Below are positions 9,064-16,002 of a DNA stretch of 64,000 nucleotides, piece by piece (positions within the stretch are counted from its first letter, which is position 1; each line of letters begins with the position of its first letter). The stretch is from positions 2,976,001-3,040,000 of the forward strand of contig NZ_CP177163.1 of assembly GCF_046736075.1 (NCBI RefSeq). The letters are read 5' to 3'. The position numbers and the translations under genes are program-made. The notes beneath the pieces are model-generated. The model saw only the letters and a program-made list of their open reading frames with translations. It had not been told where the DNA came from and made no database searches. This DNA is from Stenotrophomonas sp046736075. GTDB lineage: Bacteria > Pseudomonadota > Gammaproteobacteria > Xanthomonadales > Xanthomonadaceae.

Positions 9064-9069
9064 CATAAT
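9064..9069 (+). promoter_or_regulatory. Probable -10 element for pncB
   Basis: CATAAT stands out in very GC-rich sequence 37 bases before the pncB ATG. No good -35 hexamer is seen at the right distance, so the call rests on the -10 alone. Confidence 0.35.
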
Positions 9070-9105
9070 TTGCAGGCGCACCTTCCGAACGCGCGTGGAA
9101 TCCGC

Positions 9106-10281
9106 ATGATCATCCAGTCCCTGCTCGACACCGACCTGTACAAATTCACCATGATGCAGGCGGTGTTGCACCAGCATCCCGGCGCCCAGGTGCAGTACCG
9201 GTTCAAATGCCGCACGCCGGGCATCGACCTGGCGCAGTTCATCGATCAGATCAACGACGAGATCGACCACCTGTGCCGCCTGCGCTTCACGGCCGAGGAA
9301 CTGGACTACGTGCGCGGCCTGCGGTTCGTCAAACCGGACTTCGCCGACTTCCTCGGGCTGTTCCACCTGGACCGCAAGTACATCGGCCTGCGCGCATCGG
9401 TGACCGTGCCCGGCGAGATCGAGCTGGACATCACCGGTCCGTGGCTGCACACGATCCTGTTCGAAGTGCCGCTGCTGGCGATCATCAACGAGGTCTGGTT
9501 CCGCAATACCAGCACGCCCGATTTCGCCGAAGGCGAGCGCCGCCTGCAGGCCAAGACCGCGCTGCTGCGCGATACCCCCGGCTTCGAGCTGTGCCGCATC
9601 GCCGACTATGGCAGCCGGCGGCGCTACTCGCGCGAGTGGCACGCGCGCATGCTGCCGATGATGCGCGATGCGCTGGGCACCCAGTTCGTGGGCACCAGCA
9701 ACGTGCATTTCGCCCGCCTGTACGGCATGACGCCGCACGGCACGATGGCGCACGAGTATCTGCAGGCGTTCCAGGCGCTTGGCCCGCGCCTGCGCGATTC
9801 GCAGGTGGCGGCGCTGGAATCGTGGGCGCGCGAGTACCGCGGCGACCTCGGTATCGCCTTGTCCGATGTGGTCGGGCTGGAGGCGTTCCTGCGCGATTTC
9901 GACATGTACTTCTGCAAGCTCTTCGATGGCGTGCGCCACGATTCGGGCGATCCGTTCGCCTGGGGCGACCGCATGCTCGCGCACTTCAACGCGCGTCGCG
10001 TCGATCCGCGCAGCAAGGTGCTGGTGTTCAGCGATGGGCTCAACATCGAAAAGGTGATGCAGCTGTTCGACTATTTCCGCGGACGCTGCCAGGTGGCATT
10101 CGGCGTGGGCACGCACCTCACCAACGATCTCGGGCCGACGCCGCTCAACATCGTCATCAAGATGGTCCGCTGCAACGGCCAGCCGGTGGCCAAACTCAGC
10201 GATTCGCCGGGCAAGAGCATGTGCGACGACCCCGGCTACCTGGCGTATCTGCGCCAGGTGTTCGAACTTTCACCTGAGTAA
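9106..10281 (+). CDS. pncB: Nicotinate phosphoribosyltransferase
   Basis: The product has 391 residues from the ATG of MIIQSLLDTDLYKFTMMQAVLHQHPGAQVQYRFKCRTPG, which is the standard PncB N-terminus. An upstream in-frame start would add a Lys/Arg-poor, unconserved extension. The family core is visible: 'SRRRYSREWHARM', 'GTSNVHFARLYGMTPHGTMAHE' (phosphate-binding and phospho-His region) and 'GVRHDSGDPFAWGDRM'. It converts nicotinate, PRPP and ATP to nicotinate mononucleotide in the NAD salvage (Preiss-Handler) route. It appears to be a single-gene unit with its own promoter. The following 170 bases are regulatory DNA of the next operon. Confidence 0.95.
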   Translation: MIIQSLLDTDLYKFTMMQAVLHQHPGAQVQYRFKCRTPGIDLAQFIDQINDEIDHLCRLRFTAEELDYVRGLRFVKPDFADFLGLFHLDRKYIGLRASVTVPGEIELDITGPWLHTILFEVPLLAIINEVWFRNTSTPDFAEGERRLQAKTALLRDTPGFELCRIADYGSRRRYSREWHARMLPMMRDALGTQFVGTSNVHFARLYGMTPHGTMAHEYLQAFQALGPRLRDSQVAALESWAREYRGDLGIALSDVVGLEAFLRDFDMYFCKLFDGVRHDSGDPFAWGDRMLAHFNARRVDPRSKVLVFSDGLNIEKVMQLFDYFRGRCQVAFGVGTHLTNDLGPTPLNIVIKMVRCNGQPVAKLSDSPGKSMCDDPGYLAYLRQVFELSPE

Positions 10282-10303
10282 CGCGCCCACAAAGAGACAC
10301 TGG

Positions 10304-10313
10304 TACCCGGGTA
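10304..10313. promoter_or_regulatory. Palindrome TACCCGGGTA upstream of the exopolysaccharide operon
   Basis: A perfect 10-bp palindrome lies 22 bases after the pncB stop and is the first of four dyad elements within 125 bases. No known factor is assigned. Confidence 0.35.
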
Positions 10314-10323
10314 ACGGCATAAA

Positions 10324-10340
10324 GTGACGCACAGCGTCAC
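10324..10340. promoter_or_regulatory. 17-bp dyad GTGACGC-ACA-GCGTCAC
   Basis: There are two perfect 7-bp arms around ACA. The outer GTGA/TCAC half-sites look like CRP half-sites, but they are nine bases apart instead of six, so this is not a standard Clp site. It could be an operator for another dimeric regulator. Confidence 0.4.
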
Positions 10341-10354
10341 ATTGGCCGTCGAAA

Positions 10355-10370
10355 TGTGATGCGTATCACG
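10355..10370. promoter_or_regulatory. Clp/CRP-type operator TGTGA-N6-TCACG
   Basis: TGTGATGCGTATCACG, inside the wider context AAATGTGATGCGTATCACGTT, matches the CRP consensus (TGTGA-N6-TCACA) at nine of ten core positions. In Xanthomonadaceae the CRP-like protein Clp binds this sequence and is released by c-di-GMP. It lies 84 bases before the wecB start and directly before a TTGAAC -35-like hexamer. Confidence 0.65.
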
Positions 10371-10408
10371 TTGAACTGGCTAGGAAGCCCCACTTGGCCT
10401 ACGATTTG

Positions 10409-10424
10409 CGTGATGGACGTCACA
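10409..10424. promoter_or_regulatory. Second Clp/CRP-type operator CGTGA-N6-TCACA
   Basis: CGTGATGGACGTCACA matches nine of ten core bases of the Clp/CRP consensus. Its centre is 54 bases downstream of the first site, and it ends 29 bases before the wecB GTG. A site this far downstream would suit repression or looping with the first. Confidence 0.55.
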
Positions 10425-10453
10425 CATCGTTAGTCAGCACATGGAGCGGTCAG

Positions 10454-11638
10454 GTGAAGGTTCTTTCTGTCTTTGGTACTCGCCCTGAAGCCATCAAGAT
10501 GGGGCCGCTGGTCCGCGCGCTGGAAGCAGCGCCGGGAATCCACTCCGTGGTCTGCATCACCGGACAGCACCGGGCGATGCTCGATCAGGTGATGTCGTTG
10601 TTCGACATCCAGCCCGATCACGACCTCGATGTCATGGTTGCCAACCAGACCCTCAACGGGTTGTGCGCGCGGTTGTTCGCCAAGCTCGATGCACTCTACG
10701 AGCAGGTGCAGCCGGACCGCGTGCTGGTGCACGGCGATACCAGTACCGCGATGACGGCCGCGCTGGCTGCGTTCCATCGCCGCATTCCGGTGGGGCATGT
10801 CGAAGCAGGTCTGCGCACCGGCAACCTCGACCAGCCGTGGCCGGAAGAAATGAACCGCCGCGTCATCGACGTGGTCGCCGACCATCTGTTCGCGCCCACC
10901 GCCAGCTCGCGCTACAACCTGGAGCAGGAAAATCTGGGCGGGCGCATCAGCGTTACCGGCAACACCGTGATCGATGCGCTGGAACAGACGGTCGACCGCA
11001 TCGACCGCGACGCGCCGCTGCGCGCCGGCCTGGATGCGGCGTTCCCGTTCCTCACGCCGGGCCGCAAGCTGCTGCTGGTCACCGGGCATCGCCGCGAGAG
11101 CTTCGGCGACGGCTTCGCCAACATCTGCCGCGCGCTGGCCGAACTGGCCCGACGCCCGGACCTGGAGATCGTCTACCCGGTCCACCTCAACCCGAATGTG
11201 CAGGGGCCGGTACACCAGCACCTCGGCGGCCTGGACAACGTGCACCTGATCGAGCCGCAGGACTACCTGCACTTCGTGCGCCTGATGCAGCGCGCGCACG
11301 TGGTGCTCACCGATTCCGGCGGTGTGCAGGAAGAAGCGCCGGCGCTGGGCCGCCCGGTGCTGGTGATGCGCGATGTCACCGAGCGCCCCGAAGCCGTGCA
11401 GGCCGGGGTGGTCAAGCTGGTCGGCACCGACGCGGCGCGCATCGTCGCCGAGGTGGGGGCCGCCTGCGACGCCGCGCCGACCCCCGCGCGGTTCCGTCCC
11501 GATGCCAGCCCGTACGGCGATGGGCGTGCATCCGCCCGCATCGTCGCCGCGTTGCGCGGGGTCCCGTTCGACGAGTTCGTGCCCGGCCTTGCGGCCGATG
11601 CCCTGTCCACTCCCTCCCTGACCGAAGCGACCTCATGA
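10454..11638 (+). CDS. wecB: UDP-N-acetylglucosamine 2-epimerase (non-hydrolysing)
   Basis: The start was chosen at the GTG giving MKVLSVFGTRPEAIKMGPLV, with GGAG seven bases upstream. In-frame sequence before it contains the operators. The product has 394 residues with the WecB/MnaA hallmarks GTRPEAIKM, VHGDTSTAMT, HVEAGLRTG, 'PWPEEMNRR', 'VTGHRRESFG' and 'TDSGGVQEEAPALGRPVLVMRDVTERPEA'. It makes UDP-ManNAc from UDP-GlcNAc in the cytoplasm. It is the first gene of the exopolysaccharide operon (ATGA overlap with the next gene), which points to ManNAc, or a sugar derived from it, as a polymer building block. In E. coli the NfrA/NfrB polymer needs WecB. Confidence 0.93.
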   Translation: MKVLSVFGTRPEAIKMGPLVRALEAAPGIHSVVCITGQHRAMLDQVMSLFDIQPDHDLDVMVANQTLNGLCARLFAKLDALYEQVQPDRVLVHGDTSTAMTAALAAFHRRIPVGHVEAGLRTGNLDQPWPEEMNRRVIDVVADHLFAPTASSRYNLEQENLGGRISVTGNTVIDALEQTVDRIDRDAPLRAGLDAAFPFLTPGRKLLLVTGHRRESFGDGFANICRALAELARRPDLEIVYPVHLNPNVQGPVHQHLGGLDNVHLIEPQDYLHFVRLMQRAHVVLTDSGGVQEEAPALGRPVLVMRDVTERPEAVQAGVVKLVGTDAARIVAEVGAACDAAPTPARFRPDASPYGDGRASARIVAALRGVPFDEFVPGLAADALSTPSLTEATS

Positions 11639-13851
11639 CCAAGACCACCCGTAGTACCGCACGCTTCTCCAAGGTATTGCCGCTGGCCCTGGTCCTGATC
11701 TGTCCCCTGCCGACGGCGTTGGCCGCCGACAGCGTGGCCGGCCAGTTCACCGAGTGGGCCGGCGACAGCACCGTCAGCCGCAGCATGACCCTGCGCGAAC
11801 TGGGCTTCACCCAGCCGGTGATACTGAGCGGGCAGGAGAGCCAGCGCGAGATCTACCTGCCGGTACCGGCCGGGGTGGAGACCCGCGACGCACAGCTGCA
11901 GCTCGACGCGCGCTACGTGCGCGGCCACACCGGGCGCACCTCCAACCTGCTCTCCATCGATGGCGACCCGGTTTCGGCACGGTCGATCACCGATGCGCAG
12001 GGCGATGCCAGCCAGTTGATCGGCATCGACGGCTTCGCCCGTCCGAGCGGTTTCGTGCGCTTCGGCGTGGGCTGGTGGTCGGTGGTGTCCGACTACCAGT
12101 GCGCCGACCAGAGCGCGCCCGCCAACGTGCTGCGGCTGTCGCCGGACACGCGTTTCAGCTACCGCTTCGATGGCCGTCAGATCGACACCGTGGCCAAGGC
12201 ATGGGGCGCATTGCCGGCCCGTGTGCGGCTGCTGGTGGATGGCCGCGCGCTGGGCGTGGACAGCTACGACGCGGCCTGGCGCGTGGGCACCGCATTGGAG
12301 AATGGCGGCAAGCGCGTGGACGTGGTCGGCCTGCCCGCCGTGGGCGGCACGGTGGACCTGCGCGGGCTGGTGATCCCCGCCAGCCTGGCCGGCATTCCCG
12401 CCTATGCGGCGTTGTCCGACGGCAGTGCCACGCACCGTATCGGCAGCCTGGCCGAAGTGGGCGCGCTGCTGTCGCTGGCCGATGGCCCGCTGGCACCCGA
12501 CGTGGCGGTGACCAGCGACCCGCTGCGGGCCGCCGTGCGCGCCGCGCTGGATGCGCTTGCGGCCGAGGTGGGGGCGTCCGCACCCGACGCCGCCGCTGCG
12601 TTCGCGCAGTGGCGCAGCGCCGACATGGCCGGACTGGAAACCGCGCCCGGCACCGCGTCGGTGCAGGTGGCGATGGTCGGCGGGCGTCCCACCCTGCTGG
12701 TTGCGGTGGGAGCCGGTGCCAAGGTGGCCGGCCTGCTGACCGAGCAGTGGCGCGCCTACGCGCTGGGACGTTCGCTGCAGGTCGAGCAGGCGGTGCTGCC
12801 GCAGGCCGACAAGGACGTGGTGCTGCTCAGCCGCCTCGGCGCGATGGCCGGCACCCAGGACATCATCTCGCGCGGCGACCGCATCGCCACGTTCGACCTG
12901 GGCGCGCTGTCCAGCGAAGGGCGCCTGCCCAGCGAAGTGGTGCTGGACGTCTCTGCCGCGCCGAATCCGGCCGGGCAGGGCGCGGTGGCATCGATCTTCT
13001 TCAACGACTACCTGCTCGGCGCCAAGGTTCTGGCCAACGACGGCAAGCCGCAGCGCCTGGTGGCCACGGTACCCAGCTACGCGCTGGCTGCGCGCAACCA
13101 GGTCAAGATCAGCTTCCTGCGCCAGCCGGCGCGGCCGTACTGCCATGACCCGGCCACCGGCTACCCGGTGTCGGTGCTGCCCAGCAGCCACCTGCGCCTG
13201 GCCGACCGCAGCATGGCCCCGGATTTCGTCGGCGCCGCCGCACAGCTTGCCGGCAAGCACGACGTGTTCGTGCCGGCCACCTGGCTGCAGGATGCGCCGT
13301 CCTCGCTGGCCAAGGTGATCCACATCGCCAGTGCCGCCGGCGCCTCGCCCACCCAGGCGGTGCTGAAGGTCAGCGATCCCAAGGCGGCGATCGCGCCGGG
13401 CGGTGCCTACCTCAGCTTCGCGCTGGCCCCGCAGGACGTGGTCTCCAGCGGCGCGGTGCGTGACGGCCGCCTGGTGATCGCCGGGACCGGCAAGCAGGTG
13501 CTGCTGGATGTGGCCGGGCTGGACCGGTCGGCGCTGGTGGAAGTGGTCGGCAGCGGTGACAGGACCGGCGTGATCTACCGCGAGCTGGGGGCGCATGCGC
13601 CGCAGATCGGCGAACCGTTCCGGCTGATCCGCGGCAACATCGCGCTGCTTGACGGCCGCGGTGTGGTCCAGGACTTCGATGGCCAGGATCCCACCGGGGC
13701 GAACGTCGCCAAGCAGGGCAATCCCGAACCGGTCTGGCAGCAGCACATGGTGTGGCTGCTGGTGCTGGTGGGCGTGGTGGTGTTCATGCTGCTGGCCGCG
13801 CGCGTGGCGCAGGTCCGTCGTCGCCGCAAGTCCGCCTCGACCGGGCACTGA
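11635..13851 (+). CDS. BcsB-like periplasmic exopolysaccharide subunit
   Basis: The product has 738 residues. It has a signal peptide (LPLALVLICPLPTALA, about 1-30), a long beta-rich periplasmic region and a single C-terminal membrane helix (about 705-725) followed by RRRRK. This is the architecture of BcsB, the cellulose synthase periplasmic subunit. BcsB-like segments are 'GFTQPVILSGQESQREIYLPVPA', 'GRTSNLLSIDGDPV...' and 'VFFNDYLLGAKVLANDG'-type carbohydrate-binding modules, here as SIFFNDYLLGAKV. It probably guides the nascent polymer across the periplasm and contacts the synthase through its tail helix. It overlaps wecB by ATGA and lies six bases before the synthase gene. It is not a true cellulose operon, since bcsA and bcsC are absent. 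Confidence 0.78.
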   Translation: MTKTTRSTARFSKVLPLALVLICPLPTALAADSVAGQFTEWAGDSTVSRSMTLRELGFTQPVILSGQESQREIYLPVPAGVETRDAQLQLDARYVRGHTGRTSNLLSIDGDPVSARSITDAQGDASQLIGIDGFARPSGFVRFGVGWWSVVSDYQCADQSAPANVLRLSPDTRFSYRFDGRQIDTVAKAWGALPARVRLLVDGRALGVDSYDAAWRVGTALENGGKRVDVVGLPAVGGTVDLRGLVIPASLAGIPAYAALSDGSATHRIGSLAEVGALLSLADGPLAPDVAVTSDPLRAAVRAALDALAAEVGASAPDAAAAFAQWRSADMAGLETAPGTASVQVAMVGGRPTLLVAVGAGAKVAGLLTEQWRAYALGRSLQVEQAVLPQADKDVVLLSRLGAMAGTQDIISRGDRIATFDLGALSSEGRLPSEVVLDVSAAPNPAGQGAVASIFFNDYLLGAKVLANDGKPQRLVATVPSYALAARNQVKISFLRQPARPYCHDPATGYPVSVLPSSHLRLADRSMAPDFVGAAAQLAGKHDVFVPATWLQDAPSSLAKVIHIASAAGASPTQAVLKVSDPKAAIAPGGAYLSFALAPQDVVSSGAVRDGRLVIAGTGKQVLLDVAGLDRSALVEVVGSGDRTGVIYRELGAHAPQIGEPFRLIRGNIALLDGRGVVQDFDGQDPTGANVAKQGNPEPVWQQHMVWLLVLVGVVVFMLLAARVAQVRRRRKSASTGH

Positions 13852-13857
13852 TCCCCC

Positions 13858-16002
13858 GTGGACGGCCTGCACTGGGATATCTACCTGGCCAACTACTACG
13901 CCGGACTGGAAACAGTCGCGGCGGCAGTAGCCGTGCTGATCCTGATTTCCAGCCTGGACGACCTGTTCATCGATGTCTGGTACTGGGTGCGCGAAACCTG
14001 GCGCACCCTGACCGTGAAGAAGCGCCGCGAATACCGGCCCTTGACCCAGCAGGACCTGCTGCAGCGGCCGGAACAGCCGCTGGCGATCATGGTGCCGGCC
14101 TGGGCCGAGTACGACGTGATCGCGCAGATGGTCGAGAACATGATCGACGTGCTCGACTACCGCGAGTACATCGTCTTCGTGGGCACCTATCCCAACGATG
14201 CCGAGACCATCGCCGAAGTGGAACGCATGCGCCGCCGCTACAAGCGGCTGCGTCGCGTCGAAGTGCCGCACCCGGGGCCGACCAGCAAGGCCGACTGCCT
14301 GAACTGGCTGATCCTGTCGATCTTCGACTACGAGAAGCGCCACGGCATCGAGTTCGCCGGGGTGATCCTGCACGACAGCGAAGACGTGCTGCACCCGATG
14401 GAGCTGCGCTTCTTCAACTACCTGCTGCCGCGCAAGGACATGATCCAGTTGCCGGTCACCTCGCTGGACCGCGAGTGGTACGAGCTGATCGCCGGCGTGT
14501 ACATGGACGAATTCGCCGAATGGCACGCCAAGGATCTGGTGGTGCGCGAGAGCGTGTCCGGCATGGTGCCCTCGGCCGGCGTGGGCACGTGTTTCTCGCG
14601 CAAGGCGCTGCTGGCACTGAGCGAGGCCACCAACAACCAGCCGTTCAATACCGACAGCCTGACCGAAGACTATGACGTCGGCGCACGGCTGGCGGCGATG
14701 GGCATGCATTCCATCTTCGCGCGGTTCCCGGTGCAGTTCCGCGTGCGCCGTCCCTCGTGGTTCGGCTGGGGCCCGGTGCGCGAGCGGACCCAGGGCATGG
14801 CGTTGTGCGTGCGCGAATACTTCCCCGACAACTTCCGCGCCTCCTACCGGCAGAAAGCGCGCTGGGTGCTGGGCATCGGCCTGCAGAGCTGGGAAACGCT
14901 CGGCTGGCGCGGATCGCTGGCGACCAAGTACCTGCTCGCGCGCGACCGCAAGGGCATCATCACGTCCTTTGTCAGCATCATCGCCTACGTGATCTTCGTG
15001 CAGCTGCTGCTGTTCTGGCTGCTCAAGGTCACCGGCCTGTGGCACACCCAGTTCCCCACCATTTTCCAGGCCGGCACCTGGCAGATGAACGTGGCGCTGC
15101 TGACCACCGCCGCACTGGCCACGCGCGTGGTGCAGCGCTTCTACTTCGTCAACAAGCTGTACGGCTGGGAACATGCGCTGATGTCGATCCCGCGCATGGT
15201 GGTCGGCAACATGATCAACTTCATGGCCACCGCCCGTGCGTGGCGCATGTTCCTGCTGTACCTGCTGTTCGGCAAGCGCATGGTGTGGGACAAGACCATG
15301 CATGACTTCCCCAGCGCCTCCCAGCTGGTGCAGACCCGCAAGCGTCTGGGCGAGCTGCTCACCACCTGGCAGGCCGTGGAGCCCGAACGCCTGGAGGAAG
15401 CGCTGCAACAGCAGCAGGGCGGGCGTCAGCAGCCGCTCGGTCGCATTCTGGTGTCGCAGGGCTGGCTGGACGACGAAACCCTCGCCGAGGCCATCGCTTT
15501 CCAGGGCGATCTGCCGCGTGCGGCAATCGACGTGGCCTACCTGCAGGCGGGCCAGTTCCCGGTACCGGTGGACGCCTGCGTGCAGTGGCGTCTGCTGCCG
15601 TTGCCGTCCGATACGCCCGACGAACTGTCGGTGGCCGTCGCCAACCCGTTGTCCGAGGCCGAACAGGCGCAGCTGCTGAAAGACCTGCCGGCCACCACGG
15701 TGGTGCAGTCGATTGCCCGCGAAAGCGAGATCAACGCCGGTCTGCGCCTGATCAGCGGCGAGAGCTACCGCATCGACGCGGTGCCGCTGCTCGGCGACCT
15801 GCTGGTGGAGATGCGCCTGATTCCGCGCGACCAGTTCGAGCGCGTGCTGGACGAATACAAACCGCAGCGCGACGGGCGCATCGGCGATTACCTGGTCAAA
15901 CATGGCGTGGCCACCGAAGCGGCCATCGCCACCGCCGTGCGCGAGCAGCACCGACGCTCGGGCCTTCCCCAGTACAGTGCCAGCGGAGAGCTGAAGGCAT
16001 GA
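13858..16002 (+). CDS. NfrB-like membrane glycosyltransferase with C-terminal MshEN c-di-GMP-binding domain
   Basis: The product has 714 residues from a GTG start. An N-terminal membrane helix (about 18-35) precedes a processive GT2 domain with DSED at 173-176, TED at 269-271 and RQKARW at 331-336, then several membrane helices (about 360-470). From about residue 496 come two consecutive 24-residue MshEN motifs, RLGELL...LEEALQQQ and PLGRILVSQGW...LAEAIAFQ, the pattern that binds c-di-GMP in MshE and NfrB. A third related stretch (IGDYLVKHGVATEAAIATAVREQ) ends the protein. It is inferred to polymerise the exopolysaccharide at the inner membrane only when c-di-GMP is high. It overlaps the NfrA-like gene by ATGA. 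Confidence 0.88.
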   Translation: MDGLHWDIYLANYYAGLETVAAAVAVLILISSLDDLFIDVWYWVRETWRTLTVKKRREYRPLTQQDLLQRPEQPLAIMVPAWAEYDVIAQMVENMIDVLDYREYIVFVGTYPNDAETIAEVERMRRRYKRLRRVEVPHPGPTSKADCLNWLILSIFDYEKRHGIEFAGVILHDSEDVLHPMELRFFNYLLPRKDMIQLPVTSLDREWYELIAGVYMDEFAEWHAKDLVVRESVSGMVPSAGVGTCFSRKALLALSEATNNQPFNTDSLTEDYDVGARLAAMGMHSIFARFPVQFRVRRPSWFGWGPVRERTQGMALCVREYFPDNFRASYRQKARWVLGIGLQSWETLGWRGSLATKYLLARDRKGIITSFVSIIAYVIFVQLLLFWLLKVTGLWHTQFPTIFQAGTWQMNVALLTTAALATRVVQRFYFVNKLYGWEHALMSIPRMVVGNMINFMATARAWRMFLLYLLFGKRMVWDKTMHDFPSASQLVQTRKRLGELLTTWQAVEPERLEEALQQQQGGRQQPLGRILVSQGWLDDETLAEAIAFQGDLPRAAIDVAYLQAGQFPVPVDACVQWRLLPLPSDTPDELSVAVANPLSEAEQAQLLKDLPATTVVQSIARESEINAGLRLISGESYRIDAVPLLGDLLVEMRLIPRDQFERVLDEYKPQRDGRIGDYLVKHGVATEAAIATAVREQHRRSGLPQYSASGELKA

